Shown: positions 25,395 through 33,783, numbered from the stretch's first letter. The stretch: DNA of 64,000 bases from Streptosporangiaceae bacterium NEAU-GS5 (GCA_017592665.1 JAGFNW010000023.1:62001-126000), one strand, 5' to 3'. The notes: generated by a model from the sequence alone, not told the origin. Translations and numbers: made by a program.

Positions 25395-26117
25395 CTGAGC
25401 GTTCGGGGAACCGTCACCGCGTTGGCCGCGGGCGCCGTCATCGTGTCCATGGCCGCGCAACACACCACCAGCACGACGACGGCGCAGGCCAGGGCCAATC
25501 CGCTGGACAATCCGGACGGCACGCGACCCGGCCTGGCCGCCGTCACCTCGGCCGCCGACCGCGCCGCCGCACGCCGGCTCATCGACCGGCTGCGCACACG
25601 CGGCAAAGGTCCCAAAACCGGCTACGAACGGGTCCGGTTCGGGGAGAAGTGGACCGACACGGCCGACGACGTCGCGTACGGGCAGAACGGCTGCCGCACC
25701 CGCGACGACCTGCTGGCCCGCGACGGCGCCGACATCCGCTACCGGACCGGGTCGGCCTGCGTGGTCGTCGCCATGACGCTGACCGACCCCTACACCGGGC
25801 GGACCATCCACTGGACCAAATCCCACTCGGATGAGATCCAGGTCGACCACGTCGTCCCGCTCTCCTACGAGTGGGAGATGGGCGCCGGCCGCTGGCCCAT
25901 GGCCAAACGCCTGCGCATCGCCAACGATCCGCTCAACCTGCTCCCCGTCTACGGCAAGGCCAACGAGCAGAAGGGCGGGGCGGGCCCGGCATCCTGGCTC
26001 CCACCGGTCAAAAGCATCCGATGCGCGTACGTGGTGCGCTTCGCCCAAGTGGCGCTGAAGTACGACCTCCCAGTTACTAAAGCCGACAAACAGGCCATGC
26101 TTCACCAATGTGGATAA
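25395..26117 (+). CDS. secreted HNH endonuclease (DUF1524/GmrSD C-terminal type), probable CTG start
   Basis: 240 residues if it starts at the CTG at 25395, which has GGGAGG 5 nt upstream. The next candidate, TTG at 25422, has no ribosome-binding site. From CTG the N-terminus (SVRGTVTALAAGAVIVSMAA) forms a complete signal peptide. The mature part has the His-Asn nuclease core IQVDHVVPLSYEWEMGAG followed by DPLNLLPVYGKANEQKG, matching HNH family proteins of the DUF1524 group, with Cys residues near 100, 117, 220 and the C-terminus that may pair. A secreted DNase for nutrient release or competition is plausible. No immunity gene is apparent, which fits export. Confidence 0.85.
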   Translation: MSVRGTVTALAAGAVIVSMAAQHTTSTTTAQARANPLDNPDGTRPGLAAVTSAADRAAARRLIDRLRTRGKGPKTGYERVRFGEKWTDTADDVAYGQNGCRTRDDLLARDGADIRYRTGSACVVVAMTLTDPYTGRTIHWTKSHSDEIQVDHVVPLSYEWEMGAGRWPMAKRLRIANDPLNLLPVYGKANEQKGGAGPASWLPPVKSIRCAYVVRFAQVALKYDLPVTKADKQAMLHQCG

Positions 26118-26126
26118 TGTGATCAC

Positions 26127-26651
26127 ATGACGGTTCTCTGGCACGTCACCATGTCCCTCGACGGCTACATCGCCGGCCCCAAAGGCGAAGTCGACTGGCT
26201 CTTCGCCAACCCCGGCACCTCCACCACGGCCGACGAGGTCATCCGGACCACCGGCGCCTTCCTCGCCGGACGCCGCAGCCTCGATCTCGCGCCCGAAGGC
26301 AGCAAGGCGTACGGCGGCGCCTGGACCGGACCCGTCTTCGTGCTCACCCACCGCCCGCCCGCCGTCGTCGACCCGTCCATCACGATCCTGTCCGGCGACA
26401 TCAAAGCCGCCGTCGCCACCGCGACCGCCGCCGCGGGCGACCGTAACCTCGTCATCACCGGCGCCAACGTGGCACGTCAAGCCCTTGAGGCCGACCTGAT
26501 CGACGAGATCCTGGTCCACCTGTCGCCCGTGCTGCTCGGCTCGGGCACCCGCCTGTTCGACCGATCCGGATACGACTGGCTGCCGCTCGAGAAGATCTCG
26601 GTCACCGACTCGGGACCCGTCACCGACCTGCGCTTCCGCGTCCCGCACTGA
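26127..26651 (+). CDS. dihydrofolate reductase family protein (RibD C-terminal type)
   Basis: 174 residues. The opening VTMSLDGYIAGPKGEVDWLF, the FLAGRRSLDL segment, the LTHRPP strand and the NLVITGANVARQALEADLID nucleotide-binding region match the RibD-C/DHFR-like oxidoreductases found widely in actinobacteria. These use NADPH; substrates are mostly unknown. It is followed 2 bp later by a TauE-type gene, so the two are co-transcribed. Confidence 0.9.
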   Translation: MTVLWHVTMSLDGYIAGPKGEVDWLFANPGTSTTADEVIRTTGAFLAGRRSLDLAPEGSKAYGGAWTGPVFVLTHRPPAVVDPSITILSGDIKAAVATATAAAGDRNLVITGANVARQALEADLIDEILVHLSPVLLGSGTRLFDRSGYDWLPLEKISVTDSGPVTDLRFRVPH

Positions 26652-26653
26652 GC

Positions 26654-27376
26654 GTGCGGGAGATTCTCGGCCTGTTCGGCGCCGGTCTCGCCGCCGGCGT
26701 CGTCAGCACCGTCGTCAGCCTCGCGTCGATCGTCTCCTACCCCGCCCTGCTCGCCGTCGGCATCGCGCCACTGGCCGCCAACGTCACCAACACCGTCTCC
26801 CTCGTCTTCACCGGCGTCGGCGCCGCCATCGGCTCCCGCCCCGAACTGGCCGGCCAGCGCCACCACGTCGTACGGCTCAGCGGCATCAGCCTCGTCGGCG
26901 GCGCGACCGGCGCGACCCTGCTCCTGCTCACCCCGGCCGGCGCCTTCGAACGCATCGCACCCCTGCTGATCGCCGGAGCGTCCCTGCTGCTGATCCGCCG
27001 CCCCCGGCCGCGCCCGCACGGCAGGCTTCTCTACGCGGCCCTGTTCGTGGTCGCCACCTACGTCGGCTACTTCGGCGCGGCGGGCGGCGTGCTCATGCTC
27101 GCCGTCCTGTCGGCCATGTTCGACAAGACCCCGGCCCGCATCAACGCCATCAAGAACGTGCTGTCCGGATTCGCCAACGCGGTCGCCGCGATCGGCTTCG
27201 CCCTCTTCGGCCCGGTCGTGTGGTGGGCCGTGGCCCCGCTCGCCGCCGGCTTTCTGATCGGCGGCTGGCTCGGCCCGAAGATCGCCCGCCGGCTTCCCGG
27301 CCAGTCGCTGCGCTACCTCGCCGCCGCCTGTGGCCTCGCCGTCGCCGGCAAGCTCGCCATCGCCACGTACGCCTGA
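26654..27376 (+). CDS. TauE/SafE-family membrane transporter
   Basis: 240 residues from a GTG at 26654. About seven to eight hydrophobic helices are visible (GLFGAGLAAGVVSTVVSLAS, LLIAGASLLLIRRP, LLYAALFVVATYVGYFGAAG). The two internally similar halves and the GYFGAAGGVLMLAVL and KNVLSGFANAVAAIGFALFG motifs are characteristic of the sulfite/organosulfonate exporter family TauE/SafE. The substrate is not evident. Confidence 0.9.
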   Translation: MREILGLFGAGLAAGVVSTVVSLASIVSYPALLAVGIAPLAANVTNTVSLVFTGVGAAIGSRPELAGQRHHVVRLSGISLVGGATGATLLLLTPAGAFERIAPLLIAGASLLLIRRPRPRPHGRLLYAALFVVATYVGYFGAAGGVLMLAVLSAMFDKTPARINAIKNVLSGFANAVAAIGFALFGPVVWWAVAPLAAGFLIGGWLGPKIARRLPGQSLRYLAAACGLAVAGKLAIATYA

Positions 27377-27397
27377 CCCGCATGGAGTGGTTCACCG

Positions 27398-28204
27398 ATG
27401 CACGACGACATCTACCGCTACAACGAGGAACGCTGGAACGCCCTCGTCGAGGCGGACGCCCTGTTCACCCGGCCCATGCTCGACCTCGACGCGGAGAAGG
27501 CCCAGGCGTACCTCGACCTGGAGAGGCTGGGCCTGCCAGGCGACCTGGCCGGCCGGAAGGTGCTCTGCCTGGCAGGCGGAGGCGGGCAGCAGTCCGCGGC
27601 CTTCGCCCTGCTCGGAGCCGACGTGACGGTCTTCGACCTCTCGACCGGCCAACTGGGGCGCGACCGCCGCGCCGCCGAGCACTACGGCGTCGACATCCGC
27701 ACCGTCCAAGGCGACATGCGGGACCTGTCCGCCCTCGACGCCTCCGCGTTCGACCTGGTGTGGCACCCGTATTCGCTGACGTTCGTCCCGGACGCCCGGG
27801 TCGTGTTCCACGAGGTCGCGAGGGTCGTCAAGCCCGGCGGCCACTACTACCTGATGTGCGCCAACCCGTTCTTCTCCGGGCTCACGCACCACTCATGGAA
27901 CGGAGAGGGCTACACGCTCAAGCAGCCCTACACGGACGGGGGCGCGACCGGCTATCCGGACCAGGATTGGGTCTACGACCAAAAGCCGTCAGGGCGCGTC
28001 ATTCCCGAACCCAGAGAGTACAGACAGACGTTGCGCCGGATCGTCACCGGTCTGACCCAGGAGGGCTTCATCCTGACTCTCCTGTCCGAAGTCGGAAGCG
28101 ATCGCCTCGACTCCGAACCGGGAAGCTGGGAGCACTTCACTGTCGTGGCCCCACCTTGGCTGGAATTCGTCTCGCACTACCGCCCCGACATCCTCGGCCG
28201 CTGA
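27398..28204 (+). CDS. class I SAM-dependent methyltransferase
   Basis: 268 residues. The SAM-binding glycine loop is VLCLAGGGGQQSAAFALLG (about 52-70), followed by the acidic VTVFDLSTGQL strand, DIRTVQGDMRDLS (motif II), FDLVWHPYSLTFVPD and a post-motif VVKPGGHYYLMC. This is the UbiE/Methyltransf_11 layout. The substrate is unknown. It converges on dnaB with only 2 bp between the stop codons and no terminator between them. Confidence 0.92.
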   Translation: MHDDIYRYNEERWNALVEADALFTRPMLDLDAEKAQAYLDLERLGLPGDLAGRKVLCLAGGGGQQSAAFALLGADVTVFDLSTGQLGRDRRAAEHYGVDIRTVQGDMRDLSALDASAFDLVWHPYSLTFVPDARVVFHEVARVVKPGGHYYLMCANPFFSGLTHHSWNGEGYTLKQPYTDGGATGYPDQDWVYDQKPSGRVIPEPREYRQTLRRIVTGLTQEGFILTLLSEVGSDRLDSEPGSWEHFTVVAPPWLEFVSHYRPDILGR

Positions 28205-28206
28205 GG

Positions 28207-30786
28207 CTAGTGGTGGGCCATGTCCACGAATCGGCTGTAGTGCCCCTGGAAGGCCACCGTCACCGTCGCCGTCGGACCGTTTCGGTGCTTGGCCACGATC
28301 AGATCCGCCTCCCCCGCCCGCGGCGACTCCCGCTCATACGCATCCTCACGATGCAGCAGAATCACCATGTCGGCGTCCTGCTCGATTGATCCACTTTCAC
28401 GTAGATCGCTCACTTGGGGGCGTTTGTCTGTTCGTTGTTCGGGGCCGCGGTTGAGCTGGGAGATGGCGATGACGGGGACCTCGAGCTCCTTGGCGAGGAG
28501 CTTCAGGGCACGGGAGATCTCCGAGACCTCCTGCTGGCGGCTCTCGGTCTTCTTCGGCGAGCTCATCAGCTGCAGGTAGTCGACGATCACGAAGCGCAGG
28601 TCGTGCCGCTGCTTGAGGCGGCGGCACTTGGCCCGGATCTCCATCATCGACATGTTGGGCGAGTCGTCGATGAACAGCGGCGCCTCGGCCACCTCGCCCA
28701 TTCGCCGGGCCATCCGCGTCCAGTCGTCGTCGTTCATCATGCCGGACCGCATGGTGTGCAGCGCGACCCGCGCCTCGGCCGACAGCAGACGCATGGTGAT
28801 CTCGTTGCGCGACATTTCCAGCGAGAAGACGACAGTGGTCATCCCATGCTTGATCGCCGCAGATCGGGCGAAATCCAGCCCCAGGGTCGAGTTGTGGGTG
28901 GGGATCCACGACCGTCCGGCGAGATACAGGTGATCCGTGCTGTCGACCTCGACGCAGCGGACGGGGACCGACGTGATCGGCCGGACGTCGACGATGTGAC
29001 GCAGACGCGTGCTCGGGCGATCGCGGGTGTCCTGCCGGGCCGCCTTCCGGGTCAGCCGGAAGACCTTGTCGGCAGGGGTGAAAGTGATCGCATAGCCTGC
29101 GGACGAGCTTTCCGAGCGGCCCTGCCCGGGTTTGGTGGTCAGGGTGGCCTGGTAGCCGAGGCTGAGGATCAGCTCGCAGGCGTCCATGGCGAGCCGCTCG
29201 CTCGTGACGGCGAACACGACGGTGCCGCTCGCATTGACATGTCCGTCGGTGTCGAGCAATCCGGCCAGCAGGGCCCGCCGCTGCGTCTCGGAAGCGCGTA
29301 GATATGCCCCGGGGATGTGCTTGTTCTCGGGCAGCCCCATGCTCTCAAGCATTGCCTGCGCCGTCGCGTGGTGGGTGCGGCTCGCCGGCGGACGAAGGCC
29401 GTAGACGCGGTCGCCCGCTCCGCGGGTGACGTGGAAGCCGTCGGCTTCCACCATGGCGACGATCTCGGGGTCGTCGGTGGTGAAGCAGGCGTCGGCGCGA
29501 TGACCGGCGCCGAGCCAGACGCCGAGCGAATAGGGCGGGAACGGGAGGTCGGCGTCCGGCAGGTCGGCCGGCTCGGCGACGGGGACCGCGTGGTTGAGCC
29601 GCCGGCCGGCGCTCTCGCAGCGCAGCGTCCGCGCGATCTCCTCGGTCGTCGCCACGGCGCCGAAGGTGTGCTGGCCACGACGGTGGTGGTCTCCGAGGGC
29701 CGCAGCCTCATCGCGGTCGACGGTCGCGGCGTGGGCCACCGGTGCAGGAGCGGAGCGAGCAGCAACCCCACCTCGGTGGTCTCCCAGGGCCGCAGCCTCA
29801 TCGCGGTCGACGGTCGCGGCGTGGGCCACCGGTGCAGGAGCGGAGCGAGCAGCAACCCCACCGCGGTCATCGGTCGCCTTCCTCGCCGCGTGGGTCTCGG
29901 TCAGCCACTGATGGTGGGCGTCGGCCACGATGACGCTGCCGTCGCTGAACTCGACCTCGAAACACGGCCGTTGGCGCATGACGTCGGTGGCGGCGACCAC
30001 CCGAGTGGGCCTGCCGTCGGCCCCGAGCAGGAAATCGCCGACGCGGACCTCGCCCATCGTGGTCCAGCCTGTGGGCGTGGGCAACGGCGTGTCCAAGGCG
30101 AGGGCCTTGCCGATGGCGGGCCGGGCGGCGACGACGATCATCTGGCCGGGGTGAAGCCCGTTGGTGAGGGCGTCGAGGTCTTGGAAGCCGGTGGGGACGC
30201 CGACCATCTGGCCGCCGCGGCTGCCGATGGCCTCGATCTCGTCGAGCGCGCCCGGCATGATCTCGGACAGCGGGAGATAGTCCTCGGAGGTGCGCCGCTC
30301 GGTGACCTTGTAGATCTCGGCCTGAGCGCGGTCGACCAGGTCGTCGACCTCCTCGTTCTGCCCGCCGTAGCCGTAGGAGACGATGCGGGTGCCGGCCTCG
30401 ATGAGGCGGCGCAGCACGGCCTGCTCGCGGACGATCTTGGCGTAATAGCCGGCGTTAGCGGCCGTGGGGACGACCGCGGTCAGCGTGTGGAGGTAGGCGC
30501 CGCCGCCGACGCGGGCCAGCTCGCCGCGCTTTTGCAGCTCGGCGAGGACCGAGACGGCGTCGGCCGGCTCACCGCGGCCATAGAGGTCGGTGATGACCTC
30601 GAAGACGATCTGGTGGGCGGGGCGGTAGAAGTCTTCGCCGCGCAGCGCCTCGACGACGTCGGCGATGGCGTCCTTGGACAGCAGCATGCCGCCCAGCACG
30701 GACTGCTCGGCCTCGATGTTGTTGGGGGGCGTGCGCTCGAACGAGCCTCCCGAGCCTTCTCCGCCGGGAAAGTCGATGACGCTCAC
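28207..30786 (-). CDS. dnaB: replicative DNA helicase DnaB, interrupted by an intein
   Basis: 859 residues as translated. After removal of a 405-residue intein the helicase is 454 residues, the normal size. N-extein residues 1-227 contain the DnaB N-terminal domain (PPNNIEAEQSVLGGMLLSKD) and run to ARPAIGK in the Walker A motif. The C-extein resumes with STLGLDFARSAAIKHGMTTV, so splicing restores the GKST P-loop and activity depends on it. Walker B is FVIVDYLQLM, and the DnaB SQLNRGPEQRTDKRP and DLRESGSIEQDADMV motifs are intact. It lies upstream (minus strand) of the rpsF-rplI operon region with the divergent MATE gene between, as in other actinobacteria. Confidence 0.97.
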   Translation of the reverse strand: MSVIDFPGGEGSGGSFERTPPNNIEAEQSVLGGMLLSKDAIADVVEALRGEDFYRPAHQIVFEVITDLYGRGEPADAVSVLAELQKRGELARVGGGAYLHTLTAVVPTAANAGYYAKIVREQAVLRRLIEAGTRIVSYGYGGQNEEVDDLVDRAQAEIYKVTERRTSEDYLPLSEIMPGALDEIEAIGSRGGQMVGVPTGFQDLDALTNGLHPGQMIVVAARPAIGKALALDTPLPTPTGWTTMGEVRVGDFLLGADGRPTRVVAATDVMRQRPCFEVEFSDGSVIVADAHHQWLTETHAARKATDDRGGVAARSAPAPVAHAATVDRDEAAALGDHRGGVAARSAPAPVAHAATVDRDEAAALGDHHRRGQHTFGAVATTEEIARTLRCESAGRRLNHAVPVAEPADLPDADLPFPPYSLGVWLGAGHRADACFTTDDPEIVAMVEADGFHVTRGAGDRVYGLRPPASRTHHATAQAMLESMGLPENKHIPGAYLRASETQRRALLAGLLDTDGHVNASGTVVFAVTSERLAMDACELILSLGYQATLTTKPGQGRSESSSAGYAITFTPADKVFRLTRKAARQDTRDRPSTRLRHIVDVRPITSVPVRCVEVDSTDHLYLAGRSWIPTHNSTLGLDFARSAAIKHGMTTVVFSLEMSRNEITMRLLSAEARVALHTMRSGMMNDDDWTRMARRMGEVAEAPLFIDDSPNMSMMEIRAKCRRLKQRHDLRFVIVDYLQLMSSPKKTESRQQEVSEISRALKLLAKELEVPVIAISQLNRGPEQRTDKRPQVSDLRESGSIEQDADMVILLHREDAYERESPRAGEADLIVAKHRNGPTATVTVAFQGHYSRFVDMAHH
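28891..30105 (-). mobile_element. class 3 intein in DnaB (P-loop site) with decayed LAGLIDADG endonuclease
   Basis: Residues 228-632 of the DnaB reading frame, inserted between Lys227 and Ser633 of the P-loop. Residue 1 is Ala (ALALDTPLP), not Cys or Ser. The WCT triplet that defines class 3 inteins is present: Trp294 at B:12 (GSVIVADAHHQWLT), Cys611 at F:4 (VRCVEVDSTDHLYLAG) and Thr630 before the terminal His-Asn (WIPTHN). A central LAGLIDADG-type endonuclease is recognisable: the first motif PYSLGVWLGAG has Ala427 where an acidic catalytic residue is expected, and the second, LLAGLLDTDGHV, keeps its Asp. A tandem duplication lies upstream of it. Splicing should be competent; homing looks lost. 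Confidence 0.93.
29685..29864 (-). repeat. 90-bp in-frame tandem duplication inside the intein
   Basis: Two adjacent 90-bp copies (29685-29774 and 29775-29864), nearly identical: I see one mismatch, at 29695 versus 29785. Each encodes the 30-residue unit RGGVAARSAPAPVAHAATVD plus RDEAAALGDH. The unit lies between the splicing block B and the endonuclease, in a linker tolerant of insertion. The near identity suggests a recent event or gene conversion. Confidence 0.93.
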
Positions 30787-30891
30787 TCGTTCACCCCCCT
30801 ATCAGCGGCCGCACCATCCCCACATCTATCCGACCGGGCTGACAGTTTCTCGGCTCCCGGCAGGTCAGGCAACGCGGCCTGTTGACAGACC

Positions 30892-31019
30892 TGTGGATAA
30901 GGTGTGCATCGCGCGCCCTGGTATGTGGGCAGCTTGTGGATCAGCCTGTGGACGACCGTGCGGCACCGTTGGGAATCCCCGGCCGAACTGGGAAAACGAT
31001 GTCCACCGGCTGTGGAGGA
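30892..31019. promoter_or_regulatory. cluster of DnaA-box-like motifs upstream of dnaB/MATE
   Basis: In 128 bp: TGTGGATAA (30892-30900, the reverse complement of a consensus TTATCCACA box), TGTGGATCA (30935-30943), TGTGGACGA (30947-30955), TGTCCACCG (31000-31008) and TGTGGAGGA (31011-31019). One is a perfect box and four are partial. They fill the roughly 320-bp dnaB/MATE divergent gap, which holds no other gene that I can support. DnaA control of dnaB is a reasonable inference; spacing is irregular. Confidence 0.5.
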
Positions 31020-31089
31020 AAGAAAGTTGGAGCCCCCAAAGCTGCGGGGCATGGCGTCGCATCTCGAACACGTGATGGGAGTATCTGGA

Positions 31090-31122
31090 CGTAAGTGGCA
31101 AAATGTGCCCATGCCACTTACG
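31090..31122. promoter_or_regulatory. 11-bp inverted repeat spanning the MATE start codon
   Basis: CGTAAGTGGCA (31090-31100) and TGCCACTTACG (31112-31122) are perfect arms around an 11-nt spacer whose last base is the A of the ATG at 31111. It could be an operator that blocks transcription, or an mRNA hairpin that hides the start codon. If translation begins further upstream at 31078, it would be coding instead. Confidence 0.55.
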
Positions 31123-32421
31123 CACGGCGGAAGCTGGGAGATCCTCCGACTGGCTTTGCCGGCGTTCGGCTCGCTCATCGCCGAGCCCGTCTTCCTCCTG
31201 ACGGACTCGATCATCGTGGGACATCTGCCCGACCCGGCCCTCGGCGCGCTCGGGGTGGCCGGCACGGCCCTGTCGGCGCTCGTCGGCGTCTGCATCTTCC
31301 TCGCATATGGCACGACGGCCACCGTGGCCCGCCAGATCGGGGCCGGCGACCCACGCCGGGCCATGCGCCTGGGGATGGACGGCCTGTGGCTCGCGGCCCT
31401 GGTGGGGGTCGCGATCAGCCTGGTCTGCTGGCCGCTCACACCAACAATCGTACACTTGTTCGGAGCGTCCGGCTCCCTGTCCACCCTCGCCGTCACTTAC
31501 CTCCGGGTGAGCCTGCTGGGCCTGCCATCCATGCTGCTGGTCCTCGCCGGCACAGGCGTTCTTCGCGGGCTGCACAACGCGACCACCCCGCTGATCGTCT
31601 CGGTCTCGTCCTTCGTGCTGAACGGCCTGCTCAACGCCTGGTTCGTGCTGGTGCTCGGCTGGGGGATCGCCGGCTCGGCCTGGGGCACGGTGATCGCGCA
31701 GACCCTGAGCGCGGCGGTCTACGTCGTCCTGGTCGTGCGCGGAGCCCGCGCGCACGGCGCCCCGCTCAACCCCGATCTCGCCGGACTCAAAGCGGCCGGC
31801 ACAACAGGGCTGGCGCTGGTCGTGCGCACCGTCTCGCTCCAGGGCGTGCTGCTGGTCGCCACCGCGCTCGCCACGCGAATGGGCGACGTGCAGATCGAGG
31901 CGTACACGATCGCCGCCCGCATTTGGACGTTCCTCGCCTTCGCCCTCGACGCGATCGCCATCGCGGGCCAGGCGGTCACCGGCCGGGCGCTCGGCGCGGG
32001 CGACGTCGAGGGCACGCGCCGCGCCACCCGCCGCATGGTCTCCTGGGGCATCTGGTACGGCGTGGCCCTGGCCATCCTGATCATCGCGCTCCGCCCGGTC
32101 ATCCCAGGGCTCTTCGACGCGAGCCCGGCCGTGACGGCGCAGCTGGAGGAGATCCTCTGGCCGGTCGCGCTGCTGCAGCCGATCGGCGGGATCGTGTTCG
32201 TGCTCGACGGTGTGCTGATCGGCGCGGGCGACCAGCGCTACCTGGCCTGGGCGCAGGCGATCGCCGCAGTCGCCTTCCTGCCGGTGGCGCTCGCCGCGAC
32301 CACCCTGATCGGGCTGTGGGTGGCCATGGGCGCCTGGATGCTGGCCCGCATGCTCACCCTCGGCCTTCGCGCGTACGGCACGGCCTGGCTCGTCACCGGC
32401 CCGTCATCGACCCCCACATAA
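31111..32421 (+). CDS. MATE-family efflux transporter
   Basis: 436 residues from the ATG at 31111 (MPLTHGGSWEILRLALPAFG); earlier in-frame starts back to 30904 add a non-conserved N-terminus. Twelve hydrophobic segments in two similar halves are visible (SLIAEPVFLLTDSIIVGHLP, LVVRTVSLQGVLLVATALAT), with PAFGSLIAEPVFLLTDS as the MATE/DinF signature. These proteins export cationic drugs or other small molecules with Na+ or H+. A MATE gene between dnaB and rplI is common in actinobacteria. A perfect inverted repeat overlaps the start and may control it. Confidence 0.93.
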   Translation: MPLTHGGSWEILRLALPAFGSLIAEPVFLLTDSIIVGHLPDPALGALGVAGTALSALVGVCIFLAYGTTATVARQIGAGDPRRAMRLGMDGLWLAALVGVAISLVCWPLTPTIVHLFGASGSLSTLAVTYLRVSLLGLPSMLLVLAGTGVLRGLHNATTPLIVSVSSFVLNGLLNAWFVLVLGWGIAGSAWGTVIAQTLSAAVYVVLVVRGARAHGAPLNPDLAGLKAAGTTGLALVVRTVSLQGVLLVATALATRMGDVQIEAYTIAARIWTFLAFALDAIAIAGQAVTGRALGAGDVEGTRRATRRMVSWGIWYGVALAILIIALRPVIPGLFDASPAVTAQLEEILWPVALLQPIGGIVFVLDGVLIGAGDQRYLAWAQAIAAVAFLPVALAATTLIGLWVAMGAWMLARMLTLGLRAYGTAWLVTGPSSTPT

Positions 32422-32428
32422 GCCAAAA

Positions 32429-32453
32429 CCCCCTCCCGGCATCCGGAAGGGGG
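32429..32453 (-). terminator. terminator of the rpsF-ssb-rpsR-rplI operon
   Basis: Minus-strand hairpin CCCCCTTCCGG-ATG-CCGGGAGGGGG followed by TTTTGG, 17 bp after the rplI stop. The stem is 11 bp with one T-G pair. Confidence 0.85.
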
Positions 32454-32469
32454 CTCCAGCGGAGGCGTG

Positions 32470-32916
32470 CTACGCGGCTACGACGTTGACGTCGAGGGTC
32501 GCGGCCACCTCAGGGTGCAGCTTGACGCTGACCTTGTGGGCACCGATGCTCTTGATCGGGTTGCCGATCTCGATCCGGCGCCGGTCGAGCAGCGGGCCGC
32601 CGGCGGCCTTGACCGCGTCGGCGATGTCGCTCGTCGTGATCGAGCCGAAGAGCCGGCCGGAGTCGCCGGCCTTCGTCTTCAGCGTGACCCTGAGCGAGCC
32701 GAGCTGGGCGGCGACCTCCTGGGCCTGGCCCAGGTCGCGGATCTCCCGGGCGTCACGCGCCTTCTTGATCGAGGACACCTGGGTCTCCGCGCCACGCGTC
32801 CAGCGGATCGCGAACCCGCGCGGGATCAGATAGTTACGGCCGTAGCCGTCCTTGACCTCGACGATGTCGCCGGGGGTGCCGAGGCCCGACACCTCAGTGG
32901 TGAGAATGAGCTTCAT
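32470..32916 (-). CDS. rplI: 50S ribosomal protein L9
   Basis: 148 residues. The start [20 protein letters not shown] and the L9 signature [19 protein letters not shown] are canonical, followed by the long connecting helix and a C-terminal domain ([32 protein letters not shown]). It is the last gene of the rpsF-ssb-rpsR-rplI operon, 11 bp after rpsR. Confidence 0.98.
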   Translation of the reverse strand: MKLILTTEVSGLGTPGDIVEVKDGYGRNYLIPRGFAIRWTRGAETQVSSIKKARDAREIRDLGQAQEVAAQLGSLRVTLKTKAGDSGRLFGSITTSDIADAVKAAGGPLLDRRRIEIGNPIKSIGAHKVSVKLHPEVAATLDVNVVAA

Positions 32917-32927
32917 CGGTCGCCCCC

Positions 32928-33164
32928 TTAGCGCGCCGTGCTCGTGTAAGGCAGCAGCGCCATCTCACGAGCGTTCTTGATAGCGGTCGCCACGTCGCGC
33001 TGGTGCTGGGTGCAGTTGCCCGTCACCCGGCGGGCACGGATCTTGCCGCGGTCGGAGATGAACTTCCGCAGCAGGCCCGTGTCCTTGTAGTCGACGTAGG
33101 AGATCTTGTCATGGCAGAACAGGCAAACCTTCTTCTTGGGCTTGCGCAGTGCCGGCTTCGCCAT
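32928..33164 (-). CDS. rpsR: 30S ribosomal protein S18
   Basis: 78 residues. The core is [20 protein letters not shown] and [20 protein letters not shown]. Three cysteines are present, two in the N-terminal CLFCHDK motif, so this is the zinc-binding (C+) type of S18. Many actinobacteria also carry a zinc-independent paralogue elsewhere that is controlled by Zur. GAAAGGAG lies upstream of the ATG. Confidence 0.98.
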   Translation of the reverse strand: MAKPALRKPKKKVCLFCHDKISYVDYKDTGLLRKFISDRGKIRARRVTGNCTQHQRDVATAIKNAREMALLPYTSTAR

Positions 33165-33228
33165 CGTGGTGCTCCTTTCAGAGCCCCGCCATGCGGCGGG
33201 AATGGTCGATATCGGTTATGAATGGGAA

Positions 33229-33783
33229 TTAGAACGGCGGCTCGTCGGAGAAGTCTCCGCCGAACCCACCACCGCCCTGGGAGCCGCCGCCTTGGTAGCC
33301 ACCGCCACCGCCGCCGCCACCCTGGAAGCCGCCGCCACCGCCGCCTGACGGCGCGGGTGCCGCGGACGCCCACGGGTCGCTCTGCGGGCCGCCGCCGCCG
33401 AAGCCGCCGCCTTGCCGGGCCGTCTTGTTGACCTTGGCCGTGGCGTTGCGCAGCGAGGGGCCGACCTCGTCGACCTCGACCTCGTAGACCGTGCGCTTCT
33501 CGCCTTCCTTGGTCTCATACGACCGCTGGCGCAGCCGCCCCTGGACGATGACCCGCATGCCGCGCTGCAGGCTCTCGGCGACGTTCTCCGCCGCCTGCCG
33601 CCACACGTTGCAGGTCAGGAACAGGCCTTCGCCGTCTTTCCACTCGTTGGTCTGCTTGTCGAGGAACCGCGGAGTGGATGCGATGCGGAACCGCGCCACG
33701 GCCTGCCCCGTCGGGGTGAAGCGCAGCTCCGGGTCGTCGACGAGGTTGCCGACGATGGTGATCGTTGTGTCGCCTGCGGCCAT
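33229..33783 (-). CDS. ssb: single-stranded DNA-binding protein
   Basis: 184 residues. The OB-fold domain occupies about residues 1-115 ([57 protein letters not shown]). A Gly-rich linker with long GGGGGG runs follows, and the acidic C-terminal tip DFSDEPPF recruits replication and repair partners. This is the essential actinobacterial SSB in its usual place between rpsF and rpsR. Confidence 0.98.
   Translation of the reverse strand: MAAGDTTITIVGNLVDDPELRFTPTGQAVARFRIASTPRFLDKQTNEWKDGEGLFLTCNVWRQAAENVAESLQRGMRVIVQGRLRQRSYETKEGEKRTVYEVEVDEVGPSLRNATAKVNKTARQGGGFGGGGPQSDPWASAAPAPSGGGGGGFQGGGGGGGGYQGGGSQGGGGFGGDFSDEPPF

Noticed and set aside
30892-31019. possible chromosomal origin
   Set aside because: Only one perfect DnaA box, no dnaA or main dnaN next to it, and no A/T-rich unwinding region.
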